Source: Neoceratodus forsteri
Lineage: Eukaryota > Chordata > Ceratodontiformes > Ceratodontidae
Reading direction: 5' to 3'
DNA length: 64,000 nucleotides
Assembly (NCBI GenBank): GCA_016271365.2
Contig: CM028132.1
Location: 587,147,001 to 587,211,000 of the forward strand
A program made the position numbers and the translations under genes. How positions within the stretch are numbered: position 1 is the stretch's first letter; each line of letters begins with the position of its first letter. Of this stretch, positions 21,096 to 31,740 are shown one piece after another. A model generated the notes under the pieces. The model was not told where the DNA came from. It did no database searches and saw only the letters and a program-made list of their open reading frames with translations.

Positions 21096-23039
21096 ATCCC
21101 TTAGGCAGATGTTCCACTCCTTCTCTGTGATAGAGCACTTGGTGCAGAGTCCTTTAAAAACTCATTCTATCCTATTAGAAAATGGGCTTTTTATTTGAAG
21201 GCATCTGATTGGTTGATATCCAGTCTGCAGGGGTACATTAACTTTCAATAGATGCCCACCAAATAAAAAGACCCAGCCCACAACTGACCCATGCCCAACC
21301 AAGTATCCATGTGCCCAGCCTGCTTTGTTATTGGCTGAAGCACCAGCACAGAATTTCAAACTGCCACCCTTTTTTTGTTACCTTAGCGAGAGAGCCCAGT
21401 CCATCAGCCCCCACCTGCCAAACCAACTACAATAAAAAGATAGGAAATAAAAAACAATTTTATGCAAACCTCGTTTCTTTGTTGTAAAAAAAAACTTTCC
21501 TTAAACTTGCAGCACAATCATCCTTGCTCATCTTTTCAGTCGCCGTTGGTTGAGCCACTGGTCCGCTCCGTCTCCCCTCCCACTAACCAGCAATTCAAAA
21601 CAGCCACTATAAAATCGATGCTTCCTTCCAATTGATCCATCTTCTTACACTTGCTTTATGCCCCACTTCTCAAACAATAACCCATCAAAACTATTTTTTT
21701 TCTCACAGCAGTACAACAAAACAGTTTATTTTTCAGTTAGTAGTGCTCGCACATCACGACTTCATCACTACAGGAAGACTGCTGTTTGGTGAACTCTGAC
21801 CCATGCTCGCACAAGCTCCACTCCAGCTTCATTCCCAGTCCACATTTACAGATCACACCAACAGCAAACAGGCATTCCAACTTTTCAAATCACCACCAGT
21901 AAAGGAACCAAAGAAATAAATGCTTTTTTTCAATCTAAATACAGTAAATCGGCAGCATTGTCTCTGCTGTTTCTCACGTCTTGCCTCGTGCTATGCCTGC
22001 CTTTCTGTTGCTGTTATTTCCTGCTCTCAAAGGAAAAGAAATAGAAAAAAGTCTATCAGCTTCGCCTTTTAATAAAAAAAGAGAGATATACCTCTTTGCT
22101 GCCCTTGTCTCGTCATTTCCTTGTAGTGGTAACGGCACTTCACGAAAGTGTGTGTGTGGGAGGGGGGAGACAGAGTGCTACTAGTAAAAAATTAAAAGAA
22201 AAATCACAGCCTGCATGTCTCAGTGTGTTGTAGAGTTGCTGAGGACAGTGAACCTTGTCAAAAAATGCAACTGTGACACTTGATCTCTGCAGATGTGTCT
22301 ATATATAGAGTAACAATAACAACCAGCTCTAGTATTAGGCTCCTCTAGGAGGAGGAGGAATTATTTTATTATAAAACTTATTTTAAACTACTTATTTTAA
22401 ACTAATTTTAAAAAGCTTGTTTTATTAAACTATTTTTTTTTTTACAGTGCCCATTTTCTAAGCGCAATAATACCTTCCAGGGTGGGTGGTATGGGCAATG
22501 CCAGACCTGGAATGTTTGGAGTGTTTAATTCTTCTTACCCACTGATTTTAGTTTATGAATCTGATTATCAATTGTTTTGCTTTTTCTCCTAGTTTAATAA
22601 GAACATATTTACACATTACCTTAGAAAAAAACATAGCAGGAAGTGATGCAGGAAGCAAGTGCTTTGTGAGGTCAAGTGATGTAAATAGGAAGAGCACTTC
22701 CAGTGTAGGTCAGTGAGCTGACACAGGAAATGGATACATTTTTTAGTGTTATGTTATTGTATTTTTGTAATAAAATCCCATGATAAATATAGGAAACTGT
22801 ATTTTATTTGTGCTGTTTGCTTTATCATACTGTAAATGAAGCATGATGTTCATGTAAAGGTTCACCGTCTTTCAGTAAACATCATGTTACATAAATGTGT
22901 GTATTATTTAATTTCCTGCCATAGTTTATTTTTTGGGGTTTGTATTATGGGATGGTTTAAGGTGAGGGAATGACTGTATGATGAAGCACTATGTGTAGTG
23001 GGGGGGGGGGGAGTCCTGCATTCATAATACGTACTCAGA
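21096..23039. other. Unique sequence, no gene seen
   Basis: About 1.9 kb with short open frames only. Noted: (TG)n-like GTGTGTGTGGG near 22150, poly(T) near 22435, and an 11-12 G run near 23001. Nothing indicates a protein domain. Confidence 0.45.
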
Positions 23040-23530
23040 TGCACTTCATATGGTCAGGGGAAATGAGAGGGTCTGTATGCATCTAATAATGGTGCTAACA
23101 GACACTGTAGATACATTATGGGTATACATATAGGGTGATGAAAATGCTGAAAAGGCATTGGTAATTTGGGGTATGCTGTGTGATGGAGAAGGGGGTGGGT
23201 CTGCCTGTACCAAGGAATGATACTCATAGGCACTGCAGTCATTTTGTGTCATGAACTGGCACCCGTCCCTGGGATATACTCAGTTGTAGGGAAGCAGGTG
23301 GGGCTTCCTACACCTGGTAATGGTGTTCATATGCCATGCAGAGACATTGTGGGTACACATGCAGGGTGATGACATGGGCACCTGTAAAGGTTGTGTACTA
23401 TGTGCTGTGTCACATGGATTGCCTACATACGCATGTGGTATGTTGCAGCATTCAGTATGGTGCACTGTCTGGGTGGGAAGGAGTGTGGGTATGCCTGCAC
23501 CATGGAGTGATGCTCATTGGTTCATTGGTG
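23040..23530. repeat. Diverged tandem duplication, unit ~230-290 bp
   Basis: The blocks TAATAATGGTGCTAAC, ATACATTATGGGTATACAT, AGGGTGATGA and GTCTGCCTGTACCAAGGAAT (23083-23225) recur in order as TGGTAATGGTGTTCAT, GACATTGTGGGTACACAT, AGGGTGATGA and GTATGCCTGCACCATGGAGT (23316-23510). Offset grows from 231 to 290 bp because of internal indels. Non-coding. Confidence 0.6.
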
Positions 23531-23559
23531 CACATGTGTACTATGTTTCATTTGAATGG

Positions 23560-24490
23560 ACTGTATAAGTCATACACTGGCACTGATCACATCACAGTGC
23601 ATCAGAGGTAAGGGCTGGTCTGAAGCATTATGAGCACAAGGGACTAAACAAGTGGTTGTGGAGTGATTCAAACTTGAATAGAACATTACAGTGCATCTGA
23701 GGGTAGTGTTGGAATGAATCTTGATGTGCACAATGGACTACACCATGATGACTGAGGAGGGATCCATAGCAGTAATGCACATCACAGAGTGTCAGAGATA
23801 AAGGCTGGACTGAACAATGATGAACAGATGGACTACATCAGTGACTCTGGTGGGATTTGAACCTGAACAGCACTTTACAGTGCAATAGAGGTTGGGGCTG
23901 GACTGACACCAGATGAGTCGATGGACAACACCATTGGCCGTGGAGGGATCTGAATCTGAAGTGCACTTCACTGTTCACTACAGTCTGGGGCTTGACTGAT
24001 GCATGATGAGGAAATAGATCTTACAAGTGGCTGTGGAGGGATTTGAACCTGAAGAATACTTTACAGTGCATCAGAGATTGGGGCTGAATTGATGTCATAT
24101 GAATTGATGGACTACACCAGTGGATGTGGAGGGTTTTGAACATGAAATGCACTTTACCATGCATTATGGGATTGGTCTGGACTGATACAGGATAAGTCAA
24201 TGGACAACACCATCAGCTGTGGAGGGATCTGAACCTGAAATGCACTTCTCTGTTCACTACAGTTTGGGGCTCAACTGATGCATGGTAAGGAGTTAGATCT
24301 TACCAGTGGCTGTGGAGGGATTTTAACCTGAAGAGCACTTTACAGTGCATCAGAAGTTGGGTCCGGACTGACATCATACGAGTCGATGGACAACACCAGT
24401 GACTGTGGAGGGATTCAAAACTGATTTAGCCTTTACAGCACATCAGAGGTTGGGGCTGGACTGATGCCAGATCAGTTGAAGGCAACAACA
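23560..24490. repeat. ~93-bp satellite array, about ten units
   Basis: The anchor GGCTGTGGAGGGAT (variants) falls at about 23655, 23752, 23845, 23938, 24030, 24123, 24215, 24309 and 24402, spaced 92-97 bp. Each unit has CCTGAA..GCACTT(T/C)AC, GTTGGGGCTGGACTGA and a GATGGACAACACCA-like end. Units three apart are most alike, which gives a ~278-bp higher-order period. No coding function. Confidence 0.85.
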
Positions 24491-24589
24491 TTATTTTTTC
24501 ATTGTAAACAATCAGCAACTGCGTATTAGGGAAAAAACTCAAGTGCAAAGCATTAGGCAAACATGCTATGGATTGGATTCATGATGGGT

Positions 24590-24880
24590 TGTCGACAAAA
24601 TATTTGTCAAACGACTCGACAGCGAAATTGGCAGGTTGACTGGATTTTGCAGTCGGCTGCCAGTTTGCAGAAGCAACAAGTATTTTCTTAGCTCCCTGAA
24701 TCTCCCACATGGGGGGCTGTGTCCCCTGCACCATCCCCACTTAGGATTCTCAACTCCAAGTTGGAGCTGAGTCGGGGGGTGCAGGACCCCCTACAGACAG
24801 TGCTGGGTGCCAGTGGGTTCCCTACAGCAACGTGGCACTGTCGTCACTGTAGGGGACTCCGCTGTCGACATGTCAACATC
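24590..24880. repeat. Dispersed repeat, copy 2, inside a GTCGAC-flanked segment
   Basis: The 24690-24805 core parallels 11740-11875 (hairpin C/G block and GATTCTCAACTCC). Outside it, TCGACAGC (~24618) and GCTGTCGA (~24862) are inverted. CCCTACAG/CTGTAGGG flank a small stem at about 24820-24850. It may be a non-autonomous DNA element; the ends are uncertain. Confidence 0.4.
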
Positions 24881-26859
24881 AGGGATGTATAACCTACTGA
24901 CCCTAACCTGCTTATCATCCATAACGCAGGGAGCAACATGCCACATAGATTTTAACATAGCCATAATCCAAACATAAACTCTTTAAAAAGAAACAAAAGG
25001 TGCTGAATTCATGTGAACTCATCTAGTACATGCACAAGAAACACTCTCCCCAATCAGGAATGCTAGCCAGATCCATAAGACGTGATCACACAGGATGATC
25101 AGAAATTATCCCAAAATGAACAAAGTGATAACTATGAAAACTTTTATCATTAATAAAATTAAAAACAAAGTAAACACAGGTTACAAATCGAGGTTTTGGC
25201 ACCAAAATGAAGTGAGTATTTTAGGATGAAAGCAGCGCCTCCATCTTGAAACTAAGTTTCCAGTCACCATGCTCTTCCTGCACCAGTGTGCGCTCTGACT
25301 GGTTAATGGAAATAGTGATGTGTACAATAAGCATAGAGCCAGCATGGCAACAGTGAGGATCAATATGACCAAATGGTGCCACACTGCAGAGCTAGGGCAG
25401 GTGCAGGTGAGGGCTGTGAGCCCTAACTGGATCATCAAAAAAAATCACTGTACACTCCAGAGCCCAGAGCGCCACTTTCCCACCAGTGACGGTTGTAAAA
25501 AAAATACCAGAGTCCTCGCGTGAATGCTAAATAAGGATTTATTCCAATGTTTCAGGCACACATATTAAACAGAACAGTGGAAGGCACAACAAAAAGATCT
25601 GCATGCAGGTTCCCTGGTGCTTCGACAATTAAGGCTTCATCAGGGGTATGGTGCCTGCATTTAAGACAATCCCTTTATACCAATTAAATTCAGAATTGAT
25701 GATGTCAGAAAGTCTGACCAATCACAAAGCTCAATTTGTAAATATAGAAATATTCAGCTCACTTAGTGGTATAAATGGACTAATTGTTACAAAAATCATG
25801 ATATCAGTGACAACATGTTATTGTAGAAAAATACCCCAAAAGACATAAAAAATACACCAAAAGTGGTGACAGCCAATCAGATTGCTTGAATGCAAAAAGT
25901 ATAAGTTATGAAATTAATTATAGTGTCAACCTGATCAGCTTAACACGTTACACTAAAACAAGATGATTTGTTGAACAAGACAAACTAATGGCAGAACAAG
26001 CATAATAAACATTTTTCACAGCACATGCAAAAAATAGTACATTTATTTATTAAGGAGTGTTTTCTCAAAAATAGCCAATGGGAACACATATAATATTAGG
26101 TAAAATCAGTAAGGGTACGATGTCCCCTATTGGCTGGTACAACTCAATTCATCAAATGTAAACAAATGCTCGAACTGCACCAAGAGAAAGACATGGACGC
26201 CAATCAGCATCATCAGGCAATATAGCACATGATTTAGGATGCCATAAGGCGTCATCAGGAAAAAGAGGTATGTTTTTTATGATGCCATATGGCATCATCA
26301 GGACGTAGTCACCTCCACTTCCTTGATGCTACTGTCCTCTCTTCTGATTGACTGGTGTTAATCACATGATCAGTGACCAATAATATAGTATTACCACTCC
26401 TGGTTAAAAATGCTCTAGTTGCCTCATTCAGCTGACGCCTTGCTCTGGTAGTAAAAGCTCACAGTTTAACTGAAGTCTAAAGGCAGACAACTCCCTCACT
26501 TCTGCCTAAGCCCAACCCACCAGTTAACAGTTATATCTCCAGCTAATTGCAGGGATGGTACTGATTTTTACCTGACTTCCAAGACCTCAGTCCAGCACAC
26601 TGTTAAGTACTGTGCCTTTCGTACCCTGACTGAAAATCCCAATTAAATTTGCAGACACTACACTTCCAATATAGTATCTATTTACTTACCCCTCCTGGTT
26701 ACAGTCTCCAAGCTGCCTCAGTCAGCTGCCTCCTTGTTCTGATAGGAAGATCTTAGTTACATATTGTACTTTATAACATGTTGAGAAAAATTCCCGTAAT
26801 AGCCCATAATTACACTCCTGTAGTAATTGTCTCTGTGTCAACTTCATTATAGGCACCAA
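24881..26859. other. Mostly unique sequence; possible Penelope-like and other repeat traces
   Basis: No protein domain is seen. 25530-25680 on the minus strand reads CCCCTGATGAAGCCTTAATT, then GTCGAAGC and CCTGAAACATTGGAATAAA, a word pattern known from Penelope-type terminal regions but weak. 26281-26296 is a perfect 16-bp palindrome (GATGCCATATGGCATC). 26390-26470 and 26690-26765 are diverged direct repeats (CTCCTGGTTA...TCAGCTG.C.CCTTG.TCTG). Confidence 0.35.
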
Positions 26860-27245
26860 ATTAAAGAATCTGTAGACCTGCCTGCAATGCTGGAAGAAGT
26901 ACATTCTTCTCCCCAAACTGACCATCTACTTCTCAGCTTCCAAATCTGTCATGCAAAAATGGGATGTGATCTATAATAATATCTGCAGGTTTGCCTTTGG
27001 CCACAAACAGATACACACATCATTGCACCCTGTATTACAGACTTGGTTGGCTTCCTCCACTTGCCTTGTGCAAATTTATTATGGGGTGGTGTGTTGCATA
27101 ATGTGACTAAACAGACCCCTTTGTCCCTTTCCTCACTTCTTATGCCTGTCAGCTTACCCTATCCTCTAAAGTCTACTGTCACTGGTACCTTGTCCTTACC
27201 AAAAAGATCCGTGGGCAATGGGAATAATATTCAGGATGACTAAAA
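26860..27245 (+). pseudogene. L2-like LINE, RT C-terminal fragment
   Basis: The plus-strand frame around 26955 reads KWDVIYNNICRFAFGHKQIH, which aligns by position with LDILYHRVLRFITNSTYRSH in the L2-like copy at about 54530. After a shift, PLSLSSLLMPVSLPYPLKST and GTLSLPKRS (~27120-27210) match the family pattern LPSYLSSLL...LRSS...LSIPKTR. It is an isolated, diverged tail. Confidence 0.5.
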
Positions 27246-27389
27246 TTCAATTTTGCCCCAAAAACAGCATAATTTCAGATTTTATCACAGTAGGGTGACC
27301 GAATCTCTGAGAATACAGGAGGAAGGAGGAAGCAGGATGCCAAGGTTAAACAAGCATTTGTCAATGCCGAATGTTGTCCCACTGGCATT

Positions 27390-28880
27390 GGCTTTGATAG
27401 TGCAGTGCAGAAACACATTTTGGGCAGGATGTGAAAAATGACAGCTGTACTGTTAATAAGGAGGTATAAAAAATGGCAGTGTTGAAAATGTGGCATGTAA
27501 ATATTGTAAATTTGCGAAGTTATAAGGGTGCATGGGAAATGCACAACACACGCTTGTAACACAGTCATTTTATGGACTTCCAGCACCAAATTTTCAACAT
27601 AGGCATTTTAGCACCTCTGCTCATGTACAGTGTCACTGACCTTTCCTCAAACTGTTCCAAAAAGTGATGTTGCACAGTGACCGCACTACTCTTCGCCGGA
27701 CATGCGAAAACACATTTCGGGCAGGATATGTAAAATGACAGCTGTACTGTTCTTCAAGAGGTGTGGAAAAATGCCAATGTTGAAAATCCAGAATGAAAAT
27801 ATTACAAATGCACATTACGAGCGTGCGTGCAAACTGAGCAATGCACGCTTGTAACACAGTCATTTTACAGAGCATCGTCACCAAATTTTCAGCATATGCA
27901 TTTTAGGACTGCTGCTCATGAGCAGTGTCACTGTCATTTTCATAATCGGCCCCAAACACTGATTTCCCACAGCGAACGCGCGCTTATGCGCCGCAAGTGC
28001 AGAAACACATTTTGGCCAGGATATGAAAAATGACAGCTTACTGTTCACAAGGAGGTATATAAAAATGACAATGTTGAAAATGTGGCGTGAAAATATTGTG
28101 AATTTGCGAAGTTACGAGCATGCATATCAGCTGCGCAATGCACACTCGTAACACAGTCATTTTATGGAGTATTGTCACCAAATTTTCAACATAGGCATTT
28201 TAGGAACTCTGCTCATGAACAGTGTCCCTGTCATTTTCATAATGTATCTCAAACATGGGCTTTCCACAGCGACCGTGCTATTCTGTGCTGGAACTGTGAA
28301 AACAGATTTTGGTCAGGATGTGAAAAATGACAGCAGTACTGTTCATTATGAGGTGCAGAACAATGGCACTGTTGAAAATCTGGTGAGTAAATATTAAAAG
28401 TTTGCGAACTTACGAGCGTGCATGCAAACTGCACAACACAGGCTCGTAACACAGTCAGTTTATGGAGTATTGTCACCAAATTTTCAACACAGGCATTTTA
28501 GGACCTCTGCTCATGAACAGTGTCACTGTCATTTTTGCAATGTGTCCTGAACACTGATTTCGTACAGCGACCATGCTATTCTGCGCCGGAAGTGCGATAA
28601 CACATTTTGGCCAGGATGGGAAAAATGACAGCTGTATGGTTCACAAGAAGGTGTGATAAAATGCCAATGTTGAGAATCTGGCATGAAAATATTGCCTAAT
28701 TCGCTATACGAGCTTGCGCCAGCAACTGTAGCGGCTCGTAAAACAAGTCATTTTTAGGATTTTCCACAAATTTGCAACATAGGCTTTTTGAGAGCCCCCT
28801 CCCCCCCATGAACCGTGGCACTGTCATTTCATTACTCGGCCCCAAAAGGTGATGCCAAGCAGTGACTGCAAAATCACCTT
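27390..28880 (+). repeat. Left-arm array: five ~297-bp units, each palindromic
   Basis: The anchor CAGGATRTGAAAAATGACAG recurs at 27425, 27722, 28017, 28313 and 28612 (spacing 295-299). Inside each unit, ATGACAG.TGTACTGTTC..AGG...AATG...GTTGAAAAT faces the inverse ATTTTCAACAT.GGCATTTTAGGAC..CTGCTCATGAACAGTGTCACTGTCAT, and the centre holds TTACGAGCGTGC / GCACGCTTGTAAC. Half-units therefore alternate in orientation every ~150 bp. Non-coding. Confidence 0.8.
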
Positions 28881-29470
28881 TCAGGACTGAATAACGCCAT
28901 GACAGTGCAAGAACTCATGAGGAGGGGTCCCAAAAACCCCATTGTTGAAAATGTGGGGCCAAAATTCCCAAAAATGCCTGAGATATGCAGCAGAGTTGAA
29001 AACACCCTATTTATTCCATTATACAGCTTAACGGCATTTCTTCAGTTCGTGGTTAGCTTTGAAGAGTGCAGAAGTGTTCCTTGTCCACTGAAGATTGTCG
29101 CACTGGACTCTGGAGGTAAATATGGGGTGAGGAGGGTGTGGGAAGGCAAGTGCACAGAGGGTGGGTGTGGGTGGGGGCAGGGAGACTATGAGGGACCATT
29201 TTCATTTTTAGGGTTTGAATGCGCTGGGGTGGGCTCCCAGCGCACCACTAACTTGAGGGGTTCTGCTAGCCGACGAGAGTTGGTCACCCTCGTCAGCACA
29301 CAACAAGGGGGGATGTATGCCGACGGGGATTGGGGCACCCCATCGGGCACACAAAGCAAGTGGGGAGCTAAGCTGAGGGGATTGGGCACCCCTCAGTGTT
29401 TAACGATGGGGGGCTGCCCTTGGCACATACAGGGTAACGGAGATTGGCAGTTGGCGCCAGTGTGTCCATG
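28870..29470 (+). repeat. Left inner arm of the palindrome
   Basis: This pairs with 30180-30870 in reverse complement. It carries AAAATCACCTTTCAGGACTG, the TATACAGCTTA block, GGAGGTAAATATGGGGTGAG, a GT-rich tract and GC-rich GGGGATTGGG.CACCCC mini-repeats (29280-29420). One frame is open for 190 codons (28899-29471), but its composition follows the repeats and the opposite arm does not keep it open, so I do not call a gene. Confidence 0.75.
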
Positions 29471-29475
29471 AGCAG

Positions 29476-29571
29476 ATAATGTGGTGAGCACGTCAAGGGA
29501 AGGCCATCCGCATCTGACGAACTTTGCTCGGACTGCAGTGGACCTTTACTTAGATGTGCTCACCACATTAT
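29476..29571. repeat. Short element with perfect 16-bp inverted ends
   Basis: ATAATGTGGTGAGCAC (29476-29491) and GTGCTCACCACATTAT (29556-29571) are exact inverses around 64 bp. It has no counterpart in the right arm, so it may be a later insertion in the palindrome. Confidence 0.6.
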
Positions 29572-30179
29572 GTATGCATGGTGTGGCACCAGCATGCAGG
29601 CTGATTGGAGAATGAGGGACGCAACTTTTGAAACAAAGTAACAAAATCACAGTGCCACTGTTCATGAGGAGAGGTCCCAAAATGCCCATGCTGGTGTGTG
29701 CCCTGCATTCGCCCAACAGCGACTGCGCCTCCAAATCCCCACTGCCTCAAGATGTTGGCTGCGCAAGCGCGCCAACATAAAAATTGTTATAAAGCTGACA
29801 GTGTAATTTTAAAACTGTTAATGGCTACTAACTGCTGCTTCTTGATGGAATTAATGTGCTGTGCAATCTCACACTGTCGCTGATGTTGTCTTCATTTTTA
29901 TGTTGGTTTACGTGCATGCGCAAGCAACATTTTGCGGTAGTGGCACTGCACTAACACTTTCAAAGGTGTGTCAGTGTTGTGGCGAATCCAGGGGATGCTT
30001 TAGCAGGTGTGTCCCTCAGCTGCCAACCAGAGACCATGCTGCTGATGACAGCAGTTTCAGAGAGTGCCACCAACTTGAAAGAAATCTGCCATTGCAATGA
30101 GAGACAGGCTCATCATTGCAGCGGCAGATCTGACACGCCTCCATTACATGCCATTCCTGGTGAAACATTTCAATAAACA
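29572..30179. other. Centre of the large palindrome
   Basis: 29615-29692 is nearly identical to 31154-31230 in direct orientation (AACAAAATCACAGTGCCACT...CATGAGGAGAGGTCC). The symmetry axis lies between GCGCGCCAACATAAAAAT (~29767) and ATTTTTATGTTGG (29894). 29940-30180 is asymmetric, non-repetitive and has a frame from 30097 (MRDRLIIAAADLTRLHYM), open for 97 codons into the right arm; I recognise nothing in it. Confidence 0.45.
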
Positions 30180-30870
30180 TGGTGGCGGCTCTCGCCGTCT
30201 GCCTCTTGCAATCCCTAGAAAGCTGACTTTGGGGGTGCCCAATCCCCCTGTCAGCATGCCCCCTCCTCAGTTCAATTTGTTTGCCGACTGGGATGCTGAA
30301 TCCCCCTCAGCATCAAGCTCCCCCCAACACAGACATGCTTTATTTGCCAACTGGGTGGCCAATCCCTGTCCGCTCCAGTCCCCCCTCTAAAAAAAAACAG
30401 GTGGCACACTGGGAGCCCACCCCAGTGTGCCCAAATGTCTCAGTATCAGTTGTAAAAACAAAAACCTTCCCCCAAAGTTTTTTTTTTCCTCCTGCAAAAA
30501 GAAGAAAATGGTCCCTTGTTGCCTGTAACGCCCCTCCACCAACCCACACCCACCCTCTGTGCACCCCATCTCCCCACACCCCCCTCATCCCATACTTACC
30601 TCCAGTGGTTGGCGCGGTGATCTTTGGTGGAACAAGAACACGTCTGCACTATTCAAAGCCAGCCACGAACTGAAAAAAATGCTGGTAAGCTGTATAATGG
30701 CATAAATGGGGGGTTTTCAACTTCGGTGGATATCTCAGCCATTTTTTCGACTTTTGGCTCCAAATTTTCAACACGGGGTTCTTGGCACCCCACCTCATGA
30801 AATTAGTCACTGTCATTTCGCTATTCAGTCTCTAAAGGTGATTTCACAGTCACTGTGCTGAATCACCTTT
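30180..30870 (-). repeat. Right inner arm of the palindrome
   Basis: Its reverse complement follows 28870-29470: GAAATCACCTTTAGAGACTG, CATGAGGTGGGGTGCCAAGA, TTATACAGCTTACCAGC, CAGTTCGTGGCTGGCTTTGA, GGAGGTAAGTATGGGATGAG, then the GT-rich tract and GGGATTGG.CACCC mini-repeats. The arms are clearly homologous but diverged, with indels. Confidence 0.75.
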
Positions 30871-31560
30871 TGGGACTGATTAATGAAATGACAGTGCCAC
30901 TATTGATGAGGCGGGCTCCCAAAAATCCTACATTGCAAATTTGGTGAAAAAAGTCCAAAAAATGACTATGTCACGAGCATGCATTGTGCAGTTTCCACGC
31001 ACGAGTGTAACTTTGAGGATTTTTAGTATTTTCACTACAGATTTGCAACATTACCATTTTTTCACACCTCCCTGTGAACAGTACAGCTGTCATTTTTCAC
31101 ATCCTGCCTGAAATGTATTTTTGCACCTGTGGCGCACACTGTGCGAAATCAACTTTCACAACAGAGTAACAAAATCACAGTGCCACTGTTCATGAGGAGA
31201 GGTCCCAAAATGCCCATGCTGAAAATCTGGTAAAAGAAATCCCAAAATTGACCGCATTACAGACGTGCGTTGCACAGTATCTACGCATGCTCGTGAGTTT
31301 GCAAATTTTTCATATTTTCTCTCCAGATTTTCAACATTGCCATTTTTTCTTATACCTCCTCATGAACAGTACAACTGTCATTTTTTGCTTCCTGTTTGAA
31401 ATGTGTTTCCATGCCTGTGGCTCCCAATGGTGCAGTTGCTGTGTGAAATCACCTTTCAGGATTGAGTAACGAAATGATAGCACCACTGTTCATGAGATGG
31501 GGTCCCAAAAAAGCCACTGTTGAAAATCTGGAGTGAAAATACCAACAAACACCCAGGGCA
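30871..31560 (-). repeat. Right outer arm: two ~290-bp units, inverted relative to the left array
   Basis: CTGTCATTTTTCACATCCTG at about 31088 and CTGTCATTTTTTGCTTCCTG at about 31376 are the inverse of the left-array anchor. The intervening AACAGTACAGCTGTCAT, GATTTTCAACATTGCCATTT and ATGAGGAGAGGTCCCAAAAT blocks repeat likewise. Confidence 0.7.
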
Positions 31561-31574
31561 TTAAGGTTTCCAAC

Positions 31575-31740
31575 CATACACCCACCTTGTAGAGACTGAC
31601 AGGCATCAGGGACATAACTTGGGTTCGTCGGCCATAATGTTCACAGAATTCTACCCCAACCCCCCACCCCCACCCTACAGCCACTGACAGGCATTGAGGT
31701 GTGCCTTGGGTTCCATCATCCTAACGTTCACCCCATTCTC
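31575..31740. repeat. ~82-bp tandem duplication
   Basis: ACCCACCTTGTAGAGACTGACAGGCAT..., ending CATAATGTTCACAGAATTCT, is followed by ACCCTACAGCCACTGACAGGCAT..., ending CTAACGTTCACCCCATTCT. Non-coding; lies within the right flank of the palindrome. Confidence 0.6.

Noticed and set aside
23320..23611. Overlapping 82- and 91-codon frames
   Set aside because: They lie in a tandem duplication next to a satellite and have no domain; chance frames.
27290..27340. hAT start (AGGGTGACC) as the left end of the palindrome, with CACAGTAG as its duplication
   Set aside because: CACAGTAG recurs near 32073, but the matching right terminus is not the inverse of the left end, so I could not support it.
28899..29471. 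190-codon open frame
   Set aside because: It lies within the palindrome arm and starts inside the repeat. The homologous right arm does not keep it open, and the composition follows G-rich mini-repeats.
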